From NCBI GenBank assembly GCA_900768515.1, contig CAAGDG010000101.1, positions 1 through 20,932 of the forward strand: 20,932 bases of DNA, written 5' to 3'. The position numbers were made by a program, and so were the translations under genes. The notes below the pieces were generated by a model that did no database searches, was not told the DNA's origin, and worked only from the letters and a program-made list of their open reading frames with translations. How positions within the stretch are numbered: position 1 is the first letter of the stretch; each line of letters starts with the position of its first letter. This document shows, piece after piece, positions 1-7,532 of the stretch. This DNA is from Lentisphaeria bacterium (lineage in GTDB: Bacteria; Verrucomicrobiota; Lentisphaeria; Victivallales; Victivallaceae).

Positions 1-1
1 C

Positions 2-532
2 TTTCTGGGGATCTGCCCGTTTCTGGGGGTCTCCAAGCGGGTCTCCACGGCGCTGGGGATGTCCGGGGCGGTCATCTTCGTGATGACGCTCGCCTCCTTC
101 ATCCCCTCGCTCATCAACAACCGGCTTCTGCTGTTCGAGTACGGCGGCAAGACGATCGATCTGCGCTATCTGCAGGTGCTGGTCTTCATCCTGGTCATCG
201 CCGGACTGGTGCAGCTGATCGAAATCATGCTCCAGAAACTCAGTCCGCCGCTCTATCAGGCGCTCGGCATCTACCTGCCGCTGATCACCACCAACTGCGC
301 GGTGCTGGGCGCCGCAACCATTGCCGCCCAGGGAAACTACACGGAGCTGGAGTCGACCGTCTTCGGCCTCTTCTCCGGCGTCGGCTTCGCCCTCGCGCTC
401 CTGCTCTTTTCGAGCCTGCGCGAACGGCTCGACCTCGCCGCGGTTCCCCGTCCGCTGCAGGGAACTCCGATCGCACTGGTGACAGCCGGAATTCTTGCGA
501 TGGCCTTCGTCGGCTTCGCCGGTCTCTGCTGA
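2..532 (+). CDS. rnfA: RnfA, membrane subunit of the Rnf ion-pumping complex (5' partial)
   Basis: This is an integral membrane subunit of the ferredoxin:NAD+ oxidoreductase (Rnf/Rsx) complex. The reading frame is open from base 2. The visible 176 residues begin FLGICPFLGVSKRV, so only about 17 residues are missing compared with the 193-aa E. coli RsxA. The internal ATG at 59 is therefore not the true start. Hydrophobic segments fill almost the whole protein. Family signatures are the central IYLPLITTNCAVLG stretch and the C-terminal tail GILAMAFVGFAGL. The TTNC cysteine lies in one of the paired half-helices that carry the intramembrane iron-sulfur site in RnfA/RnfE and NqrD/NqrE. It is followed 22 bases later by rnfB in the same operon. 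NqrE is the nearest alternative family, but the rnfBCDGE neighbours settle the identity. Confidence 0.95.
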   Translation, partial: FLGICPFLGVSKRVSTALGMSGAVIFVMTLASFIPSLINNRLLLFEYGGKTIDLRYLQVLVFILVIAGLVQLIEIMLQKLSPPLYQALGIYLPLITTNCAVLGAATIAAQGNYTELESTVFGLFSGVGFALALLLFSSLRERLDLAAVPRPLQGTPIALVTAGILAMAFVGFAGLC

Positions 533-537
533 GCGGG

Positions 538-543
538 AAGGAG
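538..543 (+). promoter_or_regulatory. Ribosome binding site that fixes the rnfB start
   Basis: AAGGAG lies 11 bases before the ATG at 555. The same frame stays open upstream to 495, but an initiation there would have no such site and would overlap the end of rnfA. The ATG at 555 also directly precedes the expected membrane anchor. Confidence 0.6.
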
Positions 544-554
544 TCTTTGATAAA

Positions 555-1415
555 ATGGAACAGCAATCTATGATGATCCTCTGGGCCGCGATTCTGCTGA
601 TGGCCGGAACCGGGCTGCTGCTCGGGCTGGTGATCGGCTGGTTCGCCAAGCTTTTTCGCATCGAAACCGACTCCCGCGTCGAACTGGTGACCGAACTTCT
701 CCCCGGCGCCAACTGCGGCGGCTGCGGCAAGGCCGGATGCTCCGATTTCGCCAAATCGGTGGTCAGCGGCGAAAATCCCCCCTCCAAATGTCCCGTCTCC
801 AGCAAGGAACAGATCTCCGCGATCGCCATGGCGCTCGGAATCGACGCCGGCGAGGCCTTCCAGCAACGCGCGGTGGTCATGTGCGGCGGCGATATGGAGC
901 AGACGCTCCGGCTGGCCAACTACAACGGCGTGCTCGACTGCGCCGCCGCCAGCCTGGTCGCCGGCGGCCCGAAAGGGTGCTCCTACGGCTGTCTCGGCAT
1001 GGGAACCTGCGCCCGGCACTGTCCCTTCGGCGCGATTGAGATGATCAACAATCTCGCGGTAATCCACAAGGAGATCTGCGTCGGCTGCGGCAAGTGCGTG
1101 GCCGCCTGTCCGCGCGGCGTCATCAAGCTGGTGCCCGCCGACGCCCAGGTTCACGTCTACTGCAACTCCCCGGCCAAGGGCCCGGCCAAGAAACAGGTCT
1201 GCAAAGTGCCGTGCATCGGCTGCCGCAAATGCGCCCGCGCTTTCCCGGAGAAATTTGTGATCGAAGGATTCAAGGCGAGCGTCAACTATCAAAATGCCGA
1301 TTATCCGACTCCCGAAGAAGCGCAGTCGGTCGGCTGCCCGACCGGAGCGCTCCTCTCCGCCGACGAACACTTGAACATCGAACGGCACGAACCGAACTGG
1401 AGTCCTGAAAAATGA
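555..1415 (+). CDS. rnfB: RnfB, multi-cluster ferredoxin-like subunit of the Rnf complex
   Basis: RnfB is the iron-sulfur subunit that takes electrons from ferredoxin in the Rnf complex. The predicted protein is 286 aa. An N-terminal membrane anchor covers about residues 7-30. A [4Fe-4S] domain has C54, C57, C62 and C79 (NCGGCGKAGC...CP). Two ferredoxin motifs follow: C142-x3-C146-x5-C152-x3-C156P and C175-x2-C178-x2-C181-x3-C185P. A last segment has C216, C220, C223 and C226, but the next expected cysteine is phenylalanine (F230), and only a lone C261P follows. It is longer than E. coli RsxB (192 aa) and resembles the extended RnfB forms of anaerobes. The stop codon overlaps the rnfC ATG (ATGA at 1412-1415), implying translational coupling. 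The family assignment is secure; the loss of ligands in the last segment is noted separately. Confidence 0.95.
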   Translation: MEQQSMMILWAAILLMAGTGLLLGLVIGWFAKLFRIETDSRVELVTELLPGANCGGCGKAGCSDFAKSVVSGENPPSKCPVSSKEQISAIAMALGIDAGEAFQQRAVVMCGGDMEQTLRLANYNGVLDCAAASLVAGGPKGCSYGCLGMGTCARHCPFGAIEMINNLAVIHKEICVGCGKCVAACPRGVIKLVPADAQVHVYCNSPAKGPAKKQVCKVPCIGCRKCARAFPEKFVIEGFKASVNYQNADYPTPEEAQSVGCPTGALLSADEHLNIERHEPNWSPEK

Positions 1416-2740
1416 GCAAAAGCCCCAATGAAATCCTCACGTTCAAGGGCGGCATCCATCCTGCCGGCGACGGAAAATCGCTGTCGAGCGCCGCTCCGGT
1501 CCAGGTCGCACCGCTGCTTGACCGCTACCGGGTCGTGATCAGTGAAAATGTCGGCAAACCGCCGAAGCCGGTGGTAAAAGCCGGCGATTCCGTCAAGAAA
1601 TACCAGCTGATCGCCGCCGCGGACGGGTTCGTCTCCAGCAATCTGCACAGTCCGACCAGCGGCAAGGTCGCGGCCATCACGGAGGTGCCGGGCGCGATGG
1701 GCGTTCCGGTTCCCGCCATCGAAATCGAAGCCGACGGGCTCGACGAGGCCGGGGAGCTCCTGCCGCCGATCGATTGGAAAAACGCTTCTCCCGACGAGCT
1801 GCGCAAGCGGATCGCCGAAGCCGGCATCGTCGGCATGGGCGGCGCCGCATTTCCGACCCAGGTCAAGCTCTCCCCTCCGCCGGAGAAGAAGATCGACGTG
1901 CTGATCCTGAACGGCGCCGAGTGCGAACCCTATCTGACCGCCGATCACCGGCTGATGCTCGAACAGCCGGAGCGGGTCCTCGAAGGAGCGGCGATCGCCG
2001 CCCGGATCCTCGGCGTCGAAAAGATCTTCGTCGGCGTTGAAATCAATAAAATTGACGCCATCGAGGCTCTCAAGAAACACGCCGGAGCCTGGAACGTCAA
2101 GGTCGTCGGCCTCAAGGTGCAGTACCCGCAGGGATCCGAAAAACAGCTGATCAACGCGATCACCGGGCGGGCGGTCCCGACCGGCGGACTCCCGATGGAT
2201 GCCGGCTGCGTGGTGCAGAACGTCGGCTCCGCGGCGGCGGTGGCCGATGCGGTCGTCCGCGGAATTCCCCTGGTCGAACGGATCACCACCGTCACCGGTG
2301 AAGTGGTCAAAAATCCGGGGAACTGGCTGCTGAAGCTCGGCACCCCGGTGATCAAGGCGGTCGAATTCGCCGGCGGCGTGACCGCCGAACCGGGGAAACT
2401 GATCCTCGGCGGACCGATGATGGGCTTCGCCCAGAAGAGTTTCGACGTCACGGTCTGCAAGAACACTTCGGGAATTCTGCTGCTGCCGCGTTCCGAGAGC
2501 CTGACCTACGAATCGGTCGGCTGCATCCGCTGCGGCCGCTGTGTGCAGGGCTGCCCGATGAATCTGATGCCCTGCGCCCTGGCCAACGCGGTCGAGGCGG
2601 ACCGGTTCGATCTGGCGCTGCAGAACCACGTCATGGACTGCCTCGAATGCGGCTCCTGCGCCTACGTCTGTCCGGCCCACCGGCCGCTGGTCCAGTACAT
2701 GCGCCGCGCCAAGGCGGAAATCCGGAAACGCAAAAAGTAA
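1412..2740 (+). CDS. rnfC: RnfC, NADH/FMN and Fe-S subunit of the Rnf complex
   Basis: RnfC is the peripheral NAD(H)-interacting subunit, related to the NuoF flavoprotein. The 442-aa protein starts with a barrel-sandwich/biotinyl-like region (residues about 10-110; GGIHP near the start). The nucleotide/FMN-binding core includes GIVGMGGAAFPTQVK (138-152) and ILNGAECEPY (165-174). Two classical [4Fe-4S] motifs lie at C371/C374/C377/C381P and C410/C413/C416/C420P. It lacks the long Ala/Lys-rich C-terminal extension of E. coli RsxC (740 aa), as most anaerobe homologues do. A GGAG at 1399-1402 gives a 9-base spacing to the ATG, which overlaps the rnfB stop. Every expected motif is intact. Confidence 0.96.
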   Translation: MSKSPNEILTFKGGIHPAGDGKSLSSAAPVQVAPLLDRYRVVISENVGKPPKPVVKAGDSVKKYQLIAAADGFVSSNLHSPTSGKVAAITEVPGAMGVPVPAIEIEADGLDEAGELLPPIDWKNASPDELRKRIAEAGIVGMGGAAFPTQVKLSPPPEKKIDVLILNGAECEPYLTADHRLMLEQPERVLEGAAIAARILGVEKIFVGVEINKIDAIEALKKHAGAWNVKVVGLKVQYPQGSEKQLINAITGRAVPTGGLPMDAGCVVQNVGSAAAVADAVVRGIPLVERITTVTGEVVKNPGNWLLKLGTPVIKAVEFAGGVTAEPGKLILGGPMMGFAQKSFDVTVCKNTSGILLLPRSESLTYESVGCIRCGRCVQGCPMNLMPCALANAVEADRFDLALQNHVMDCLECGSCAYVCPAHRPLVQYMRRAKAEIRKRKK

Positions 2741-2766
2741 CCCTTCGGGAAAATGGAATTCAAATC

Positions 2767-3858
2767 ATGAGTGAAGTCGAAAATAAAAGTGAAATCATGC
2801 TCCCGACCGGGTCGCATCTGGTGCTGAGCGTTTCGCCGCACCTGACCGGAACCGAGAGCGTCCGCCGGATCATGTACAAAGTGCTTCTGGCGCTGGTGCC
2901 GGCCAGCCTGGCCGGAATCTGGTTCTTCGGCGTTCGGGCGCTGTTCGTAATGCTCGCCACGATGATCTTCTGCGTCGGAGCCGAGGCGCTCTGGTGTCTG
3001 CTCGCGAAAAAGCCGGTCAAAGAGACGGTCCTGGACGGCAGCGCCGCCCTGACCGGGCTGCTGCTGGCTTTGAACCTGCCGCCCCAGATCCCCTTCTGGG
3101 TCTGCCTGATCGGCGCGTTTCTCGCCATCTGGCTCGGGAAACAGGTGTTCGGCGGACTCGGCAACAATCCATTCAATCCGGCGCTGGTCGCCCGGGTGGC
3201 GCTGCTGATCGCGCTGCCGGCGGCGATGACCACCTGGAGTCCGGCCCGCGGAATGCTGGAAAAACAGGCGGCCTCCGACACCGTGACCAGTGCAACATTC
3301 GACGCCACCACCTGCGCAACGCCGCTCGGCGTGGTCAGCACCACGCCCAAAATCATCGAGAAAACGCCCAAGGCCGAATCGAACTTCGCCGCCGTGGACT
3401 CGCCGGATCTGTATCTGGATTACTTCCTCGGCGTCAAGGGCGGCTGCATCGGAGAAACCAGCGTGCTCGCATTGCTCATCGGAGGCCTGATTCTGATCGG
3501 GCTGCGTCTGATCAACTGGCGGGTGCCGGTCTGCTTCATCGGCACGGTCGCCATCATCACCGGAATCGTCAACTACTTCTTCCCGGGGTTGACACCGACG
3601 CCGCTCTTCCATCTGCTGACCGGCGGGCTGATGCTCGGCGCCTTCTTCATGGCGACCGACATGGTGACGTCACCGATCACATCGACCGGCTGCATTCTGT
3701 TCGCGGTCGGATGCGGTGTGATCACCAGTCTGATCCGGATCTGGGGCAACTATCCGGAAGGGGTCAGTTTCTCAATTCTCTTCATGAATGCACTGGTGCC
3801 GCTGATTGACCGCTGCTGTGCGCAGCGCCCCTTCGGCTACGTGAGGAAACGGGGGTGA
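2767..3858 (+). CDS. rnfD: RnfD, flavinylated membrane subunit of the Rnf complex
   Basis: RnfD is a polytopic membrane subunit, homologous to NqrB, that carries a covalently bound FMN. The 363-aa product has about eight to ten hydrophobic segments from residue 35 onwards. Conserved blocks are GGLGNNPFNPALVARV (129-144), the flavinylation motif DATTCATPLG (179-188; predicted acceptor Thr185) and GAFFMATDMVTSP (291-303). I placed the start at the ATG at 2767, because the frame upstream of it overlaps the end of rnfC and encodes no family sequence. The ribosome binding site is weak (GGA at 2755-2757). This gene sits 26 bases after rnfC and 4 bases before rnfG. NqrB is excluded by its neighbours and by the short N-terminus. 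Confidence 0.95.
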   Translation: MSEVENKSEIMLPTGSHLVLSVSPHLTGTESVRRIMYKVLLALVPASLAGIWFFGVRALFVMLATMIFCVGAEALWCLLAKKPVKETVLDGSAALTGLLLALNLPPQIPFWVCLIGAFLAIWLGKQVFGGLGNNPFNPALVARVALLIALPAAMTTWSPARGMLEKQAASDTVTSATFDATTCATPLGVVSTTPKIIEKTPKAESNFAAVDSPDLYLDYFLGVKGGCIGETSVLALLIGGLILIGLRLINWRVPVCFIGTVAIITGIVNYFFPGLTPTPLFHLLTGGLMLGAFFMATDMVTSPITSTGCILFAVGCGVITSLIRIWGNYPEGVSFSILFMNALVPLIDRCCAQRPFGYVRKRG

Positions 3859-3862
3859 CACC

Positions 3863-4528
3863 ATGAAACTCAAAGAAACGCAAAATCTGTTTGTGCTGGG
3901 TCTCTTTCTCGGCGCGGTGGGCCTGATTTCCGCCGTGGTTCTGACGCTCTTCTCCCAGAAAGTCGCGGAACCGATCGAAGCGGCCCGGCTCCGTACGCTG
4001 AACAGCGCACTGCTGCAGGTGCTTCCCGCTTTCGACAACCAGCCCAGCTGGAACGTGGTGGAGTACGACGGCGTCCGCTTCATGGGCGCCGCCGAAAAAG
4101 GCAAACTGATCGCGGTGGCGGCCGAAGCGAGCAGCCCGGGCTATGCCGGTCCGATCACCGCCTTGATTGGGTTCGATCCTGACGGAAAAATTCTTGCGGT
4201 GCTGATCACCGCCCAGGGAGAGACCCCCGGACTCGGCGCTAATGTCTGTGAGCGCAAATTCAGCAAAACCATCTTCAACTTCTTCCAGCCGACTCCGGAA
4301 GGGCTGCCGCCTAACTGGTTCCTCGACCAGTTTGACGGCAAGACCGCGGCGAAAAACAGCGGCTGGAAGGTGAAGAAAGACGGCGGCGACATCGATTACG
4401 TGACCGGTGCGACCGTGACCAGCCGGGCGATCACCAAACTGGTTTCCGACGCCTCATCCGTCTTCGCCGCCAACCGCACCGAACTTCTGGCAAAACTCGC
4501 TCCGGCGGAAGGAGGAACCGAAAAATGA
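3863..4528 (+). CDS. rnfG: RnfG, covalent-FMN subunit of the Rnf complex
   Basis: RnfG is a single-pass protein with an extracytoplasmic FMN-binding domain (homologue of NqrC). The 221-aa product has one N-terminal transmembrane helix at about residues 9-30. The FMN-binding domain includes GETPGLGANV (119-128) and the flavinylation motif DYVTGATVTSRAI (178-190), where the predicted FMN-threonine is Thr184. The length matches the family (about 200-220 aa). The start lies 4 bases after rnfD and uses a G-rich ribosome binding site embedded in the rnfD 3' end. The stop overlaps the rnfE start in ATGA. With RnfD this gives the operon both expected covalent flavin sites, which would need an ApbE flavin transferase encoded outside this window. 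Confidence 0.95.
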   Translation: MKLKETQNLFVLGLFLGAVGLISAVVLTLFSQKVAEPIEAARLRTLNSALLQVLPAFDNQPSWNVVEYDGVRFMGAAEKGKLIAVAAEASSPGYAGPITALIGFDPDGKILAVLITAQGETPGLGANVCERKFSKTIFNFFQPTPEGLPPNWFLDQFDGKTAAKNSGWKVKKDGGDIDYVTGATVTSRAITKLVSDASSVFAANRTELLAKLAPAEGGTEK

Positions 4529-5223
4529 GTATGCTCTCCGATTTTACCAAAGGCATCTGGAAGGAGAACCCGGTTCTCGTCCTTCTGCTCGGCACCTGCC
4601 CGACCCTCGCGCTGACCACCAGCGCCACCAACGGCGTCGGCATGGGGCTGGCCACCACCTTCGTGCTGGTGTGCAGCAACCTGGTCATTTCGCTGATTGC
4701 GGGAATCGTTCCGAAGAAGATCCGGATCCCGGTCTACATCGTCGTGATCGCCACCTTCGTGACCGTCATCGACCTCTGGATGAAAGCCTACGCGCCGCCG
4801 ACGCTCTACGCGGCACTCGGAATTTTCATCCCGTTGATCGTGGTCAACTGCATCGTGCTCGGCCGTGCGGAGGCTTTCGCCTCCAAGAACGGTCCGGTCC
4901 GGTCGATGCTTGACGGCCTCGGCATGGGGCTGGGCTTCACCCTGACGCTGACTATGCTCGGCATCATCCGGGAGTTTCTGAGTTCCGGCGCGGTCTTCGG
5001 CGTCAAGGTGATCACCGCCTGGACCACCGATTTCCTGCTGCCCTCTTCGGCACCGGGAGCATTCATCATTGTCGGAAGCATTCTCGCTCTGCGGAATTAT
5101 CTGCATTACCGCAAGGCGGTTAAGGAGGGCCGGCTCTACATCCCGCCGCAGGGGCTGGACTGCCGCCACTGCCGGATCTGCGTGGATCCCGAGGATGACG
5201 ATGAGATGAAAGGCGCCCACTGA
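4525..5223 (+). CDS. rnfE: RnfE, membrane subunit of the Rnf complex, with a C-terminal CxxCxxC tail
   Basis: RnfE is an integral membrane partner of RnfA (NqrD-like). The 232-aa protein opens with FTKGIWKENPVLVLLLGTCPTLA, typical of the family. It has about six membrane segments and the central IFIPLIVVNCIVLGRAEAFAS signature, whose cysteine lies in a half-helix of the intramembrane iron-sulfur site. The length equals E. coli RsxE (231 aa). The last 30 residues hold an unusual cysteine set, C213, C216 and C219 (LDCRHCRICVDP), followed by an acidic end. A strong GGAGG at 4511-4515 precedes the ATG, which overlaps the rnfG stop. This is the last gene of the operon. Confidence 0.95.
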   Translation: MSMLSDFTKGIWKENPVLVLLLGTCPTLALTTSATNGVGMGLATTFVLVCSNLVISLIAGIVPKKIRIPVYIVVIATFVTVIDLWMKAYAPPTLYAALGIFIPLIVVNCIVLGRAEAFASKNGPVRSMLDGLGMGLGFTLTLTMLGIIREFLSSGAVFGVKVITAWTTDFLLPSSAPGAFIIVGSILALRNYLHYRKAVKEGRLYIPPQGLDCRHCRICVDPEDDDEMKGAH

Positions 5224-5228
5224 CGCCG

Positions 5229-5248
5229 CTCCGGGAACGTTCCCGGAG
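5229..5248 (+). terminator. Perfect 20-bp palindrome after rnfE
   Basis: CTCCGGGAACGTTCCCGGAG is a perfect inverted repeat beginning 6 bases after the rnfE stop. It can form a stable RNA hairpin at the end of the operon. It is followed by TTCTCCCCCC rather than a U-run, so it may protect the 3' end or pause polymerase instead of being a complete intrinsic terminator. Confidence 0.4.
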
Positions 5249-5330
5249 TTCTCCCCCCGAGATAAGTCAGGCGGGAGGATGCAGGTTTTGAGGATACGGG
5301 GAATGATTTCCCCGGAAATTGTGGAAAATC

Positions 5331-5363
5331 CGGCGGTCGGGGAAAACCGGCCGCCGTTCTTTT
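5331..5363 (+). terminator. Intrinsic-terminator-like hairpin between rnfE and uvrB
   Basis: The arms CGGCGGTCGG (5331-5340) and CCGGCCGCCG (5347-5356) pair over 10 bp with one G-U wobble and a GGAAAA loop. TTCTTTT follows directly (5357-5363). This is the best terminator shape in the gap. It either ends the rnf transcript or, if the uvrB promoter lies upstream of it, acts as a leader attenuator. Confidence 0.6.
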
Positions 5364-5376
5364 CCGGAGTTCAGCA

Positions 5377-5403
5377 CCACCGGGCCGTGAGCAGTCCCGG
5401 TGG
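5377..5403 (+). promoter_or_regulatory. Hairpin adjoining the uvrB ribosome binding site
   Basis: CCACCGGG (5377-5384) and CCCGGTGG (5396-5403) are perfect 8-bp inverted arms with an 11-base loop. The stem ends only two bases before the AGGAGG of uvrB, so it could affect ribosome access. The structure is seen; the effect is inferred. Confidence 0.4.
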
Positions 5404-5405
5404 AG

Positions 5406-5411
5406 AGGAGG
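5406..5411 (+). promoter_or_regulatory. Ribosome binding site fixing the uvrB start
   Basis: AGGAGG lies 6 bases before the ATG at 5418. A GTG at 5400 is in frame, but starting there would translate the ribosome binding site itself and add six residues absent from the UvrB family. Confidence 0.75.
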
Positions 5412-5417
5412 GGTGAA

Positions 5418-7451
5418 ATGGGGTTGTTTCAGCTTCACGCGCCTTACGCGCCTGCGGGCGACCAGCCGGCGGCCATCGATGCGCTGGCGGCCGGAATCTC
5501 CGCGGGACATCGTTTTCAGACCCTCCAGGGGGTGACCGGTTCCGGAAAGACCTTCACGCTGGCCAGCGCGATCGCACGGCTGGACCGGCCGGTGCTGGTC
5601 CTCTCCCACAATAAAACGCTGGCCGCACAGCTCTACAGCGAATTCAAGAGTTTTTTCCCTGAAAACGCGGTCGAATATTTCATCAGCTATTACGACTATT
5701 ATCTGCCGGAATCCTACATTCCGCAGACCGACACCTACATCGCAAAGGACGCCTCGATCAACGAAAACATCGAAAAACTGCGGCTTTCGGCGACCGCCAG
5801 TCTGGTCGAACGGCGCGACGTGATCGTCGTGGCCAGCGTGTCCTGCATCTACGGACTGGGTTCGCCGGATGATTACGCGGATCTCTGCGTGCGGATTGAA
5901 CTCGGCGACTCCGTCGGACGGGACGAAGTCCTGCGGCGGCTGGTCGAAATCCAGTACGGCAGAAACGACACCGCGCCGGAGAAGGGGGAGTTCCGTGTCC
6001 GCGGCGACGTGGTGGATGTCTTCGAACCGCAGCGCGACGACTTCATCCGGATTTCATTCTTCGGCGACGAGATCGAGTCGATCGAACGGCGCGACGCCCG
6101 GAGCGGCAAGGTCAAGACCCGGCCCCGTTTCGTCACGCTCTTTCCCTGCAAGCACTTCGTGCTCCCGCCGGAACGGATCGAAAGCGCCACCGAGGCGATC
6201 CTTGCCGAGATGGAGGAGCGGGTCGCCTGGTTCGAAAAAAACAATCTTCTGGTCGAGGCGCAGCGCCTTTATCAGCGCGTCACCTACGACATCGAAATGA
6301 TGAAGGAGATCGGGTACTGTTCCGGCATCGAGAACTATTCGATGTATCTTTCGCAGCGGCGGCCGGGAATGCGCCCCTACTGTCTTTTCGACTTCTTTCC
6401 TTCCGATTTCCTGACGGTCATCGATGAATCCCACGTGACGATTCCGCAGCTGCAGGCGATGTACAAGGCGGACCGCAGCCGCAAACAGGTCCTGATCGAC
6501 CACGGCTTCCGGCTGCCGACGGCGCTGGAAAACCGGCCGCTCCGGTTCGAGGAGTTCGAAGAGCTGACCGGGGAGACGATCTTCGTTTCGGCCACGCCGG
6601 GAGAGTACGAGCTCCGGCACAGCGGGAAGCCGGTCGAACTGGTGGTCCGCCCGACCGGGCTGCTCGATCCGGTCATCGAGGTCCGTCCGCTGGAGGGGCA
6701 GGTGGACGACGTGATCGCGGAGATCCGGCGCGCCACCGCCCGCGGGGAACGCACGCTGGTGACCACGCTGACCAAGAAAAGTTCGGAACGGCTGGCCGAC
6801 TACCTTTCGGAACTGGAAATTCGGGCCAGCTATCTGCACTCCGAACTCGACGCGCTCGAACGGGTCCGGGTGCTCAACAAACTGCGCGAAGGCGACTTCG
6901 ACTGCCTGATCGGAATCAATCTGCTCCGGGAGGGGATCGACCTGCCGGAAGTCGCGCTGGTGGCGATTCTCGACGCCGACAAGGAGGGATTTCTCCGCTC
7001 CGAACGTTCGCTGGTCCAGACCGCCGGGCGCGCGGCGCGGAACAAGGCCGGCCGAGTGATCCTCTACGCCGATCAGATCACGCCGAGCATGCAGCTGCTG
7101 ATCGAACAGACCGAACGCCGCCGCGCCCGGCAGATCGAATACAACCGTCTCCACAACATCACCCCGGAAACGATTCGGAAGGGCCGGAGCCTCTCCATCG
7201 CGGAGATCGTCGCCCCCGACGCCGGAACCGATTCCAAAACCCGCCACCGGATGCCGAAGCTGGCCGACACCATGCTCACGGATTCGACCGATCTGGCCGC
7301 CGTGGGACTCTCCGCGGCCGAGCAGGAGGCGCTGATCGCGGAACTGACCGGCGAGATGCTCTCCGCAGCCGAAGCGCTCGAATTCGAACGCGCCGCCGAC
7401 CTCCGGGACCGGATCAAAAGCCTGCTTTCCTCCGGAAAAAAGGAGAAGTGA
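5418..7451 (+). CDS. uvrB: UvrB, excinuclease ABC subunit B
   Basis: UvrB is the DNA-damage verification helicase-like subunit of nucleotide excision repair. UvrA loads it onto DNA, and it recruits UvrC for dual incision. The 677-aa product matches the usual length (E. coli 673 aa). Visible features are the Walker A GVTGSGKT at 38-45, the beta-hairpin that clamps DNA beginning YYDYYLPESYIP at 91-102, the DESH box at 336-339, and helicase motifs V/VI GINLLREGIDLPE and QTAGRAARN (from 534). The C-terminal UVR domain that contacts UvrC is at about 640-675 (LEFERAADLRDRI). All key residues are present. No LexA-type operator is apparent upstream. It stands between the rnf operon and a separately promoted lipoprotein gene, so it appears to be monocistronic. 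Confidence 0.98.
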   Translation: MGLFQLHAPYAPAGDQPAAIDALAAGISAGHRFQTLQGVTGSGKTFTLASAIARLDRPVLVLSHNKTLAAQLYSEFKSFFPENAVEYFISYYDYYLPESYIPQTDTYIAKDASINENIEKLRLSATASLVERRDVIVVASVSCIYGLGSPDDYADLCVRIELGDSVGRDEVLRRLVEIQYGRNDTAPEKGEFRVRGDVVDVFEPQRDDFIRISFFGDEIESIERRDARSGKVKTRPRFVTLFPCKHFVLPPERIESATEAILAEMEERVAWFEKNNLLVEAQRLYQRVTYDIEMMKEIGYCSGIENYSMYLSQRRPGMRPYCLFDFFPSDFLTVIDESHVTIPQLQAMYKADRSRKQVLIDHGFRLPTALENRPLRFEEFEELTGETIFVSATPGEYELRHSGKPVELVVRPTGLLDPVIEVRPLEGQVDDVIAEIRRATARGERTLVTTLTKKSSERLADYLSELEIRASYLHSELDALERVRVLNKLREGDFDCLIGINLLREGIDLPEVALVAILDADKEGFLRSERSLVQTAGRAARNKAGRVILYADQITPSMQLLIEQTERRRARQIEYNRLHNITPETIRKGRSLSIAEIVAPDAGTDSKTRHRMPKLADTMLTDSTDLAAVGLSAAEQEALIAELTGEMLSAAEALEFERAADLRDRIKSLLSSGKKEK

Positions 7452-7462
7452 AGCCGCGCCAT

Positions 7463-7491
7463 TTGAAATCCGCCTTTCCGCCGGTTATATT
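7463..7491 (+). promoter_or_regulatory. Sigma-70-type promoter for the lipoprotein gene at 7533
   Basis: TTGAAA (7463-7468), a 17-base spacer and TATATT (7486-7491) closely match the housekeeping consensus. They begin 12 bases after the uvrB stop and give a 5' UTR of about 35 bases before the ATG at 7533. Confidence 0.65.
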
Positions 7492-7532
7492 GGAAGCTTC
7501 AGATGGAACGACAGGCAGAGGAGGTCTGATTC

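Noticed and set aside
285..1388. Long open frame on the minus strand across rnfA/rnfB (367 codons), and similar ones over rnfC, uvrB and the glycoside hydrolase gene
   Set aside because: These are antisense shadows of real genes in GC-rich DNA: low-complexity His/Arg/Asp-rich translations, no family motifs, and no ribosome binding sites.
5229..5248. Palindrome containing GAACGTTC as a possible LexA/SOS operator for uvrB
   Set aside because: The spacing does not match the GAAC-N4-GTTC or CTGT-N8-ACAG types, it lies 170 bases from uvrB, and it is immediately behind the rnfE stop. A 3'-end hairpin is the simpler reading.
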